A stretch of DNA of 63,893 bases, taken from contig DETV01000080.1 in NCBI GenBank assembly GCA_002361775.1, positions 1 through 63,893 on the forward strand. Direction: 5' to 3'. The notes below the pieces were generated by a model, which was given only the letters and a program-made list of their open reading frames with translations, was not told the origin of the DNA and ran no database searches. How positions within the stretch are numbered: the first letter of the stretch is position 1; every line of letters begins with the position of its first letter. Below are positions 33,066 to 41,767 of this stretch, in pieces. The position numbers and the translations under genes are program-made. The stretch is from Eubacterium sp. UBA3279 (GTDB lineage: Bacteria > Bacillota > Clostridia > Lachnospirales > Lachnospiraceae).

Positions 33066-33402
33066 GACGGAGTGATTTTGGACATTATGATGCCGTGAAT
33101 GGATGGGATTACCCTGTTAAAAAAGATAAGAGCCAACGGAAATACTATGCCGGTGCTGCTTTTGACTGTAAAGACAGAGGTGGATGACAGGGTACTGAGA
33201 CTGGACAGCGGGGCGAGTATCCCGGTCAATTGATTTTCACAGAGCGTTTTATGAACAAAATCTGGGGAAGTGACAGTGAAGCCGATATTCAGGTGGTATG
33301 GGTATATATATCATATTTGAGAAAAAAACTCTCAGCAGTGGCGCTAAAGTGCAGATCCGGGCATTCAGAAATCAGGGTTACAGGCTGGAGGAAAAGGGAT
33401 GA
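33066..33402 (+). pseudogene. Decayed OmpR-family response regulator
   Basis: The receiver part begins at its phosphoacceptor region, GVILDIMMP, meets a TGA at 33096, continues with MDGITLLKKIRANGNTMPVL and TEVDDRVLRLDSGA, and stops at 33231. Then the winged-helix end appears in another frame (FMNKIWGSDSEADIQVVWVY, ISYLRKKLSA), and after one more shift near 33337 finishes with QIRAFRNQGYRLEEKG. Missing are the first 45 or so residues and the region between receiver and recognition helix. The final stop overlaps the kinase start by ATGA, the original operon junction. Confidence 0.85.
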
Positions 33403-33990
33403 TCAGGAATCTGAGAAGAAAATTTATAGTGATTTCCATGTGTTCTGCTTTCTTTGTACTGGCAGTGATTCTGGGGGCGTTAAATATAGTAACTTACCGG
33501 AAAAGTGTGGAGAGAGCAGATGAACTTCTGGATATACTGAAAAATAACAGGGAAAATATTTCATCAGAACCAGGGGAAGAAAAAGAGTGGGAATTTCCTC
33601 AGGACAGAACAGGCCGGAGACATGATTTTTCTCCGGAAACAAAGTATGAAACCCAGGCTCCTGCATTGGCCCGGGGAAAGAAACTTTTGGTGACTGTTGA
33701 AAAAGATATGACTTGCTGCGGCGATGAAAAAAAAAGGAAAAAACGTAGTTTTACGTGTGGAAAATCCTGTGGAGGGAATCAGTGAGGGAAGTCAGAATAT
33801 TTTGATTGAGAGATTTTACCGGAAAGATTCTTCCAGGAACAGTCAGACAGGAGGAAGCGGCATTGGACTTTCTGTAGAAAAGGCCATCACAGAAGCGCAT
33901 AAAGGTAAAATATGGGCATATTGTAACGGGGAAACATTGTCAATAGTGGTGGAAATTCCCCGATTTTACAGGAAAAACAGAAGAATATAG
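33399..33990 (+). pseudogene. Decayed sensor histidine kinase
   Basis: ATG 33399 opens MIRNLRRKFIVISMCSAFFV with a membrane span and the start of an external loop (SVERADELLDILKNNRENIS). After about residue 105 the frame shifts and only the C-terminal ATPase end remains: LIERFYRKDSSRNSQTGGSG IGLSVEKAI to 33990. The second membrane span, HAMP region, His-box and N-box are lost. The kinase was therefore cut in the middle while both ends remain, as in the neighbouring fragments. Confidence 0.87.
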
Positions 33991-34036
33991 CTATTTGCCG
34001 TGATAGAGTGACAATGAATTGATTGAAAAAATATGA

Positions 34037-34064
34037 TTGACAAATGACAAATTGATTGTATAAT
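34037..34064 (+). promoter_or_regulatory. Strong promoter of the pepF-opp locus
   Basis: TTGACA (34037-34042), 16 bases, TATAAT (34059-34064); both hexamers are perfect. Start codon is 108 bases downstream. Confidence 0.85.
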
Positions 34065-34171
34065 TAAGTAATATGCGTGACGTACATACACTTGTATTTA
34101 TGACGCGTAATCAGTATGAAATGCCATGGCCGGACAGGAAAAGGTTGTCGGACCGTGGAAAGGAGGAAAAT

Positions 34172-35845
34172 ATGAGATTTTCTGAGATGCCTTATGAACG
34201 GGTAAATGTAAAAGAAGTGGAGAAAAAGCTTCAGGATATTATGGAGCGAGCAAAGAATGCTTCCAGCGGAGAAGAATTATTTGAAATCCACAGAGAGTAT
34301 TATAGATTGATGGGAGATGTGGAGACAAACGCCACTCTGGCAAGTATTCGTCATGACGTGGATACCACAGACGCCTTTTATGAAAAAGAGCATGATTTTT
34401 ACGATGAAAATATGCCGGTTCTTCAAAATTTTGTAAACGAATACATGAAGATCCTGTTCCAGTCTCCTTATAGAGAATATATGGAAACAAAGATTGGAAA
34501 AGTGGCATTCAAAAACATTGAGATTTCACTGAAATCTTTTGATGAAAAGCTGATTCCTCTGATGCAGGAGGAAAATGCTCTGGTAAGTCGTTACAACAAG
34601 ATCACAGCTACCGCAGAGATTCCTTTCGAGGGAGAAATCTACAATCTGTCTCTTATGAGAAGGTTCCAGACTTCTCCGGACAGAGATGTGAGACGGAGAG
34701 CATGGAAAGCAGTCAGCGAGTATTTCCAGTCTGTAACCGGTGAATTGGATGAGATTTACGATAAACTGGTTAAAAACCGTACAGAACAGGCCCGTCAGAT
34801 GGGATACGAGAATTATGTGGAACTGGGATATTACCGTATGAACCGGAACTGCTATGACAAAGATATGGTGGCAAATTTCCGTGAGCAGGTGAAAGAATAT
34901 TTCGTTCCTTTTGTGAACAGACTTCATGAGAGAAGAAGAGAGCGGATCGGTGTGGATAAATTATCCTATATCGATCACGAAGTATATTTTACAGATGGCA
35001 ATCCGGCGCCTTTCGGCACTCCGGAAGAGATTCTTCAGGCCGGACAGAAGATGTACAGTGAGTTATCTCCACAGACAAAAGAATTCTTTGACTTTATGAA
35101 GGAAAATGACCTCTTTGATGTTCTGGGAAGAAAGACAAAAAAACAGGGCGGTTATATGACCTACCTGCCAAATTATAAATCTCCGTTTATCTTTGCCAAC
35201 TTCAATGGAACCAGCGGAGATGTGGACGTAATCACTCATGAGTGTGGTCATGCATTCCAGGGATACCTGATGAGAGATGAAGAGATTCGGGAATTTGCAG
35301 ATATTACCATGGAGACAGCAGAGATTCATTCCATGTCCATGGAGTATTTCACTTATGGATGGATGGAGATGTTCTTCGGAGACCAGAAGGATAAATATCT
35401 GACCATGCATCTGGAAGATTCTTCTGCATTTGTTCCTTATGGCTGTATGGTGGATGAGTTCCAGCATATTGTTTATGAGAATCCGGATATGACTCCGGAA
35501 GAGAGAAAACAGGCATGGATGAAGCTGGAAGCGGTATATCGTCCGCATATGGATTATGAAGATGATCCATTTTATTCTAAAGGCGGTTTCTGGCAGAAAC
35601 AGCTTCACATCTTCAATTATCCGTTCTACTACATTGATTACGTGATTGCCAGCGTATGCGCAATGCAGTTTAAGGTGATGATGGATGAAGATTTCAAAGC
35701 TGCCTGGGATAATTATTACAAGCTGTGTAAGCTTTCAGCTAAAAAGTTCTTTACAGAGAGCATAAAAGAAGTGGGACTGAAGAGTCCTTTCGAAGATGGC
35801 TGTATGAAAGAACTGGTGGAAAAACTCAGTGCAAAGACATTTTAA
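34172..35845 (+). CDS. M3-family oligoendopeptidase (PepF-like)
   Basis: 557 residues. ATG 34172 follows GAAAGGAGG by 5 bases; the longer frame has no ribosome site. Zinc motif HECGHAF with HExxH at about 356-360 and the downstream Glu in FADITMETAEIHSMSMEYF match M3B oligoendopeptidases, which act in the cytosol on peptides of about 5-20 residues. No signal peptide. It lies 52 bases before an oligopeptide-binding lipoprotein and the rest of an importer, with no terminator between, so imported peptides can be cut by a co-expressed enzyme. Confidence 0.95.
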   Translation: MRFSEMPYERVNVKEVEKKLQDIMERAKNASSGEELFEIHREYYRLMGDVETNATLASIRHDVDTTDAFYEKEHDFYDENMPVLQNFVNEYMKILFQSPYREYMETKIGKVAFKNIEISLKSFDEKLIPLMQEENALVSRYNKITATAEIPFEGEIYNLSLMRRFQTSPDRDVRRRAWKAVSEYFQSVTGELDEIYDKLVKNRTEQARQMGYENYVELGYYRMNRNCYDKDMVANFREQVKEYFVPFVNRLHERRRERIGVDKLSYIDHEVYFTDGNPAPFGTPEEILQAGQKMYSELSPQTKEFFDFMKENDLFDVLGRKTKKQGGYMTYLPNYKSPFIFANFNGTSGDVDVITHECGHAFQGYLMRDEEIREFADITMETAEIHSMSMEYFTYGWMEMFFGDQKDKYLTMHLEDSSAFVPYGCMVDEFQHIVYENPDMTPEERKQAWMKLEAVYRPHMDYEDDPFYSKGGFWQKQLHIFNYPFYYIDYVIASVCAMQFKVMMDEDFKAAWDNYYKLCKLSAKKFFTESIKEVGLKSPFEDGCMKELVEKLSAKTF

Positions 35846-35897
35846 CGATATATTCACGAAAGTGTTTATATAAAAAATCTTTTAGGAGGATAAAAGT

Positions 35898-37811
35898 ATG
35901 AAACGAAAAGTGATTGCTGTTCTTTTGGCAGGAACTATGGCGGCTGGACTTCTGGCAGGCTGTGGCGGATCTGACAAGGATACAAACACAACAGATTCTT
36001 CCACAGATGCACCTGCAGATGATGCATCCGAAGAGGAAGAAGAGCCAGCAGAAGATGATGCTGAAGAAGAAGTTGCCTACAGCAACAAACAGGTTGTAGT
36101 AGGAGACCTGACAGAGACAAGTGGTGACTATACACCAATGTGGACAAATAATGCTTCTGACTACACGGTTTACAAAATGATCACAGGTATGGAAACTGTA
36201 TCCGTAGATGCAGATGGAAAATGGCTGGTAAACCCAACAGTTGTTGAAAACTGTGAAGAAACTGAAAATGAGGACGGAACAAAAACTTACACATTTACAA
36301 TTAAAGACGGCCTGAAATTCAGTGACGGAAGCGAAGTTACAGCAGAAAACTATGTTGGATATTACCTGCTGTGGGGCAGTGATGAGATTATCACCGGTAA
36401 AGAAGCATCCGGAGCTGTTGCAACAAGCGTACAGTACGTAAAAGGATTTGAAGCTTACTCCGCAGGTGAAGCTGATACACTGGAAGGTATTCATCTGATC
36501 GATGACAAAACCTTCTCTGTAACAATCGATGCAAAATATCTGCCATATTTCTATGGAGCAGCTCTTGCAGGATCCAATCCTGAATATTTGAAAGGATGGC
36601 TGCCTGAGGATATCACAATCGAAGAAACAGAAAATGGAGCAAAATTCTCTGATAACTACACAGTAGAGAATATTTCTGAAACAGTTGATAAATATCGTTA
36701 TGAGCCAACTGTTTGCTCCGGTCCATATGTATGGAAATCTTATGATGCAAACGCATATTCCTATACAATCGAAAAGAACCCGAACTTCCCGGGAACCTAC
36801 GATGGAACAACTGCTAACATCGAAACTGTAGTTTACAAATACGTTCCTACAGATACAATGATCGACCAGTTGAAAACAGGTGGTATTGACGTTCTGCTGC
36901 AGATCCCGGATGGAGATCAGATCGAAGCAGGTCTCGACCTGGTAGACGAGGGTGGATTTGATTACATCAGCTTCCCACGTGCAGGATACGGAATGCTTTC
37001 CTTCAAATGTAACCAGGGACCGACTCAGTTCGAAGAAGTTCGTCATGCACTTGCATACCTTCTGGACAGAAACTCTTTCGCTCAGACATTTACAAAAGGT
37101 CACGGAACAATTGTAAACGGACCTTACGGAACTGCTCAGTGGATGGTTAATGAAAATGCTGAAGAAGTAGAAGCTCTGAACGCTTATACATACAGCGTTG
37201 ATTCGGCTATCGAGGAACTGGAAAAAGGCGGCTGGGTATACAACGAAGATGGTTCTGATTATTCAGGAGAAGGCATCCGTTACAAAAAACTGGATGACGG
37301 AACATATATGCCTCTGGAAATTGAATGGTTCTCTTCTGAAAACAACCCTGTATCCGATCTGTTGATAACTATGCTGGTAGAAAATCCTGATACAGCAAAA
37401 GCTGGTATGAAGATCAACCAGACAGTTGGTACATTCAACGACCTGATCAAATACTACTATGATAACTCTGCTGAAAATCCATACCAGATGTTCAACCTGG
37501 CAAATGGTTTCAGTAACCCATACGATGTTGCATATTCTTATGAAATCGATGGCGCATCCAATACAAACGCTATCGCAGATGAGAAATTGTATGATCTGGC
37601 AGTAAAAATGAATCAGACTCCAGAAGGTGATGATGAAACTTATGCTGCAAACTGGATGGAATTCATGAAATACTGGAACGAGGTTCTTCCTGAACTGCCT
37701 CTGTACTCCAATGAATACCATGACTTCTTCTCAGATAAAGTACATGATCTGAACGAAGATGGATATAATGTAGACTTCTCTACAGCAGTTTTGAAGATGA
37801 ATATCGAGTAA
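35898..37811 (+). CDS. oppA: Oligopeptide ABC transporter, substrate-binding lipoprotein
   Basis: 637 residues. Signal peptide with lipobox LLAGC (lipidated Cys22), an acidic low-complexity linker (about 27-60, rich in Asp/Glu/Ala), then an SBP_bac_5 fold (VVENCEETENEDGTKTYTFT, KDGLKFSDGSEVTAENYVGY). Longer than usual OppA (about 540) because of the linker and C-terminal additions. It captures peptides outside the cell and delivers them to OppBC. TAGGAGGATAA precedes ATG. A hairpin after the gene probably lowers expression of the downstream genes relative to the binding protein. Confidence 0.95.
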   Translation: MKRKVIAVLLAGTMAAGLLAGCGGSDKDTNTTDSSTDAPADDASEEEEEPAEDDAEEEVAYSNKQVVVGDLTETSGDYTPMWTNNASDYTVYKMITGMETVSVDADGKWLVNPTVVENCEETENEDGTKTYTFTIKDGLKFSDGSEVTAENYVGYYLLWGSDEIITGKEASGAVATSVQYVKGFEAYSAGEADTLEGIHLIDDKTFSVTIDAKYLPYFYGAALAGSNPEYLKGWLPEDITIEETENGAKFSDNYTVENISETVDKYRYEPTVCSGPYVWKSYDANAYSYTIEKNPNFPGTYDGTTANIETVVYKYVPTDTMIDQLKTGGIDVLLQIPDGDQIEAGLDLVDEGGFDYISFPRAGYGMLSFKCNQGPTQFEEVRHALAYLLDRNSFAQTFTKGHGTIVNGPYGTAQWMVNENAEEVEALNAYTYSVDSAIEELEKGGWVYNEDGSDYSGEGIRYKKLDDGTYMPLEIEWFSSENNPVSDLLITMLVENPDTAKAGMKINQTVGTFNDLIKYYYDNSAENPYQMFNLANGFSNPYDVAYSYEIDGASNTNAIADEKLYDLAVKMNQTPEGDDETYAANWMEFMKYWNEVLPELPLYSNEYHDFFSDKVHDLNEDGYNVDFSTAVLKMNIE

Positions 37812-37837
37812 TCAGAAATATCTGAGGAAAGATAAAA

Positions 37838-37896
37838 CAGAGAGCGTGACCGGGGATTCGAAAAGGAATCTCCGGGCCACTCTTTTCTGATGTAAG
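37838..37896 (+). terminator. Partial terminator/attenuator between oppA and oppB
   Basis: CCGGGGATTC and GAATCTCCGG pair (one wobble) with a 6-base loop; the flanking AGAG...CTCT adds pairs, followed by TTTTCTGAT, a weak U run. Location after the binding-protein gene fits read-through control. A TATAAT lies at 37899-37904. Confidence 0.65.
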
Positions 37897-37941
37897 CATA
37901 TAATTTGTGATAGGAAAAAATAAATGAAAGTTGGTTGATTT

Positions 37942-38928
37942 ATGTTAAAGTACGTTGGAAAAAGACTGATTTACATGGTGGGCGTATTCTTTGTGGTTTC
38001 CATCATCATGTTTGGACTGTTTAACAATGTACCGGGAGACAGGGCCTTGAATCAGATACAGGCCATGAAAGGCAAAGTTTCCAATGAACAGTTCGAAGTT
38101 CTGTATCAGCAGCAGAGAGAAAAACTGGGTCTTGACGATCCGATTCCGGTACGGTATGTAAAGTGGATGGGAAACCTGTTACAGGGGGATTTGGGATATT
38201 CCACATTCTACAAAAAAGATGTAGTTGAGGTTATTGGTGAACCTTTAAAAAACACAATTTTTATCAATATTTTTGCAACAATTCTTGCACTGGGTATTAC
38301 CATTCCGTTGGGTATCTGGTGTGCCGTGAAAAAGTTTTCTAAATTTGACAACGCAGTTCAGGTGCTGACTATCGTGGGCTATAGTGTGCCTGTGTATATC
38401 ATCGCACTTGTCTTTATGTATATATTTTCTGTAAAATTGGGTATATTCCCTATCAGTGGAATGAATTCTCCTAACTTTACAGGAACAGGTCTGGCATTTT
38501 TTGCTGACCGTATGTATTACCTGGCTCTGCCTTTGATCGTTATGACTGTAGCAGCATTGGGAAGTATGACCCGTTACGTGCGTGCGGCCATGATTGATGC
38601 TTTGAGCATGGATTATATCCGTACTGCCAGAGCAAAAGGGCTTCGGGAAAAAGTTGTTATTTACTCTCATGCATGGAGAAACGCTCTCCTTTCTGTAGTT
38701 ACACTGATCATTGGATGGTTTATGAGTGTATTTATGGGATCTATTATCATTGAGCAGATGTTCCTGTTAAATGGTATCGGTCAGATGTACTATAAGGGAC
38801 TGATGAACCAGGACTATGACCTGGCTCTGGCTATTCAGATGCTGTACTGTGTAATTACTTTGATCAGTAATCTGATCACTGACCTGAGTTATGGTATTGT
38901 TGACCCCCGTGTGCGTGTGAATAAATAG
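37942..38928 (+). CDS. oppB: Oligopeptide ABC transporter permease OppB
   Basis: 328 residues with six membrane spans; the first (LIYMVGVFFVVSIIMFGLF) is followed by a long external loop as normal for OppB. The EAA-type loop that contacts the ATPases is DYIRTARAKGLREKVVIYSH AWRNALL. The ribosome site is poor. A 4-codon frame (ATG AAA GTT GGT TGA, 37924-37938) with a better site ends 3 bases before the oppB start and may couple translation. It pairs with OppC to form the channel. No insertion is seen in this subunit. Confidence 0.95.
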   Translation: MLKYVGKRLIYMVGVFFVVSIIMFGLFNNVPGDRALNQIQAMKGKVSNEQFEVLYQQQREKLGLDDPIPVRYVKWMGNLLQGDLGYSTFYKKDVVEVIGEPLKNTIFINIFATILALGITIPLGIWCAVKKFSKFDNAVQVLTIVGYSVPVYIIALVFMYIFSVKLGIFPISGMNSPNFTGTGLAFFADRMYYLALPLIVMTVAALGSMTRYVRAAMIDALSMDYIRTARAKGLREKVVIYSHAWRNALLSVVTLIIGWFMSVFMGSIIIEQMFLLNGIGQMYYKGLMNQDYDLALAIQMLYCVITLISNLITDLSYGIVDPRVRVNK

Positions 38929-38943
38929 TAGGAGAGAGACAAA

Positions 38944-40767
38944 ATGAGTAAAGATAACAAAAAGAAAAAACATTCTGCTTCTCTTCTGAAGAGATTATTC
39001 GGAGGAAAGAGTAAGGTAGAAGAGATGGATCTTATGCAGGAGGAACTGCTTCAGAGTCCTATGCGTACCATCATAAGAAATTTCTTTGAAAACAAATTGG
39101 CTTTGGGCGCTGTTATTGTATTTTTGACAATTTTCCTGATCGTGCTGATCGGACCTATTTTTGCGCCTACCGACCTGAATGAAAGTGAAGAGACACAGAC
39201 CAATGTAGGACCTGGATTGAGTATGATGTCTGTTCCAAAGGAACTGGAAGGAAATGTAAAAGAGATTTCTACCGGCGCTACTTTCAGCGTTGGTGTGGAT
39301 AATAACGGTAAGGTATATGTATGGGGCAAGACAAAAATCAGCCGTAAGATTGATATTGCCAAAGATATGCCTTCTCAGAAGGAACTGGGAAAGGTAATTT
39401 CTGTTGCAGCAGGTTATGACCATGTAATGGCTCTCAATGAAGATGGAGAGATCATTAGCTGGGGAAGTAACCGTATGGGACAGACAAAAGCTCCTTCAGA
39501 AGTAGGAAGAAAGAAAATCGTTCAGATCGCCGCAGGATATCAGATGTCCTATGCCCTGACAGAAGGCGGAGAGATCATTAACTGGGGAAATGATAACCTG
39601 AACGACGTTAATGTTACCCGTAAAAAAGGAAATGGACATATCCAGAAAATCGCAGTTTCCAACACCACACTGATGGCATTACGGGATGACGGAACAGTAG
39701 TTCATATGGGTAATCAGAAGTCTGACGTAAGCCGTGTTCCGGAAGACCTGACAGACGTTGTGGATATTGCAGCAAGCTCCAATGCCGTTGCAGCGCTGAA
39801 GGAGGATGGAAGTCTTGTAATATGGGGAAAAGCTAACAGAAGTGAAAAAGAAGTTCCTGAAATTGATGGAAAAATCGTATCTTTGTTTGGCGGACGTCTT
39901 CATTTTACAGCTCTTACAGACAAGGGAAATGTATATTCCTGGGGAGATAACAATTACGATCAGGTGAAAGTACCTTCTTCTCTGAAAAATGTAACTGCTA
40001 TCTACGGGGGATATTACCAGAACTATGCTGTAACCGAAAAAGGTGATGTTAAGACCTGGGGTCTGAAAGGTTACCTGTTGGGAACAGACGAACTGGGACG
40101 TGACGTATTTGGCCGTCTGCTGAATGGTGGTCGTATGACCATGACCATCGGCGCTATCGCCGTTATCATTTCAACAATCATTGGTATTATTATCGGTGGT
40201 ATATCGGGATTCTTTGGAGGATGGGTGGATATTATCCTGCAGCGTATCACAGAAATCGTTGCTTCTTTACCGTTCCTTCCTATGGCCATGATTCTGAATG
40301 CGATCATCGGAAACAGTTTGTCCGAAGGAGCAAGAATTTTCCTTATCATGGTTATTCTTGGATTCCTCAGTTGGCCAAATCTTGCCCGTCTGGTACGTGC
40401 GCAGGTTCTGGCAGAAAGAGAAAAAGAATTTGTTACTGCAGCAAATGCTATGGGTGTGAAGAGAAGCTCTATCGTATTCCGCCATATCATTCCAAACGTA
40501 ATTTCTGTTATTATTGTATCTGCAACACTTGATTTTGCAAGCTGTATGCTGACAGAGTCTACCCTGTCTTTCCTGGGCTTTGGTGTAAAACTGCCTCGTC
40601 CTACATGGGGTAACATTCTGAACGGCTGTGTAAGCTCCGTTGTAATACAGAACTACTGGTGGAGATGGGTATTCCCGGCTATTATGCTGAGTATCTGTGT
40701 AATTTGTATCAACCTGATTGGTGACGGCTTAAGAGACGCCATCGATCCGAAATCAAACGAGAAATAA
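38944..40767 (+). CDS. oppC: Oligopeptide permease OppC with inserted seven-repeat RCC1-like beta-propeller
   Basis: 607 residues against about 300 for normal OppC. Residues 1-75 are the usual cytoplasmic tail and first membrane span (KLALGAVIVFLTIFLIVLIG). From about 100 to 375 there are seven repeats of 40-45 residues with the RCC1 pattern AAGYDHVMALNEDGEIISWG; repeats start near 106, 151, 192, 233, 272, 311 and 350. At 379 the OppC sequence resumes with LGTDELGRDVFGRLL and five more spans, including the EAA loop EFVTAANAMGVKRSS. The insertion (about 39241-40071) is in frame, in the first external loop, with no break. Function of the propeller is unknown; docking of OppA, substrate selection or cell-wall contact are possible. 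Confidence 0.95.
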   Translation: MSKDNKKKKHSASLLKRLFGGKSKVEEMDLMQEELLQSPMRTIIRNFFENKLALGAVIVFLTIFLIVLIGPIFAPTDLNESEETQTNVGPGLSMMSVPKELEGNVKEISTGATFSVGVDNNGKVYVWGKTKISRKIDIAKDMPSQKELGKVISVAAGYDHVMALNEDGEIISWGSNRMGQTKAPSEVGRKKIVQIAAGYQMSYALTEGGEIINWGNDNLNDVNVTRKKGNGHIQKIAVSNTTLMALRDDGTVVHMGNQKSDVSRVPEDLTDVVDIAASSNAVAALKEDGSLVIWGKANRSEKEVPEIDGKIVSLFGGRLHFTALTDKGNVYSWGDNNYDQVKVPSSLKNVTAIYGGYYQNYAVTEKGDVKTWGLKGYLLGTDELGRDVFGRLLNGGRMTMTIGAIAVIISTIIGIIIGGISGFFGGWVDIILQRITEIVASLPFLPMAMILNAIIGNSLSEGARIFLIMVILGFLSWPNLARLVRAQVLAEREKEFVTAANAMGVKRSSIVFRHIIPNVISVIIVSATLDFASCMLTESTLSFLGFGVKLPRPTWGNILNGCVSSVVIQNYWWRWVFPAIMLSICVICINLIGDGLRDAIDPKSNEK

Positions 40768-40783
40768 TTAGGAGGAGAACACA

Positions 40784-41767
40784 ATGGCATTATTAGAGAT
40801 TCATGATCTGCACACCTTTTTTAAGACAAAAAAGGGTACAGTGAAAGCGGTAAACGGTGTCTCCTATTCTGTAGAACCCGGAAAGACACTGGGTGTCGTA
40901 GGGGAAAGTGGTAGTGGAAAGAGTGTATCCGCCATGAGTATCCTGAAACTTCTGGATGGAAATGGATATATTGACAGTGGGGAGATCATATTTGACGGAA
41001 AAAATCTGGCAGATGTGTCTTTGAAAGATATGTGTAAGATTCGTGGAAATGATATTTCTGTTATTTTTCAGGAACCTATGACCAGTCTGAACCCTATTTT
41101 TACCATTGAAAGACAGTTAAGCGAGCCGTTTATAATTCATCAGAATCTGAGTAAAAAAGAAGCTGCTGAGAAAGTGGTGGAGATGCTTCGTGATGTTCGT
41201 ATCGCTAACCCGGAGGCAGTAGCGAAACAGTATCCTCATCAGCTTTCCGGCGGTATGCGTCAGCGTGTTATGATTGCCATGGCCCTGGCCTGTCAGCCGA
41301 AGCTTCTGATCGCCGATGAGCCGACTACAGCATTGGATGTTACCATTCAGGCGCAGATTCTGAAGCTGATGAATATTTTGAAGAAAGAAAAGGGAACCTC
41401 CATTCTCTTTATCACTCATGACCTGGGTGTTATCAACGAGATGGCTGACGACGTGGCCGTAATGTATTGCGGACAGGTGGTGGAGATGGCTCCTGTAAAT
41501 TCTATCTTTGGAACAGACAAATACCTTCACCCTTATACAGAAGGACTTCTGTATTCTATTCCCCGTCTGGATACTCCTACAGGTGTCCGTCTGGAAGCAA
41601 TTCCGGGAGCAGTGCCTCATCCGCTGGATCTGCCAAAGGGTTGTAAGTTTGCACCTCGCTGTAAGTATGCTACAGACAAATGCCGGGAAGAAGAACCAAA
41701 ACTGGAAGAGGTAGAAAGCGGACACAAAGTACGATGCTTCTATCCTGAGAAAGGGGCAAGAAAATAA
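40784..41767 (+). CDS. oppD: Oligopeptide ABC transporter ATPase OppD
   Basis: 327 residues. Walker A GESGSGKS (about 43-50), Q-loop VIFQEPMTSLNP, signature LSGGMRQR, Walker B LLIADEPTTALD and H-loop FITHDLG are all intact, and the C-terminal oligopeptide-family tail carries the Cys cluster CKFAPRCKYATDKC that in related ATPases binds an Fe-S cluster. It provides half of the ATP motor. TAGGAGGAGAA precedes ATG; its stop overlaps the oppF start by one base. Normal length, no insertion, unlike its partner. Confidence 0.97.
   Translation: MALLEIHDLHTFFKTKKGTVKAVNGVSYSVEPGKTLGVVGESGSGKSVSAMSILKLLDGNGYIDSGEIIFDGKNLADVSLKDMCKIRGNDISVIFQEPMTSLNPIFTIERQLSEPFIIHQNLSKKEAAEKVVEMLRDVRIANPEAVAKQYPHQLSGGMRQRVMIAMALACQPKLLIADEPTTALDVTIQAQILKLMNILKKEKGTSILFITHDLGVINEMADDVAVMYCGQVVEMAPVNSIFGTDKYLHPYTEGLLYSIPRLDTPTGVRLEAIPGAVPHPLDLPKGCKFAPRCKYATDKCREEEPKLEEVESGHKVRCFYPEKGARK

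Noticed and set aside
35826..37103. Long minus-strand frame of 425 codons opposite oppA
   Set aside because: It lies fully opposite a clear oppA, is unusually rich in Cys, Phe and Ile, and has no ribosome site or family likeness; it arises from the codon use of oppA.
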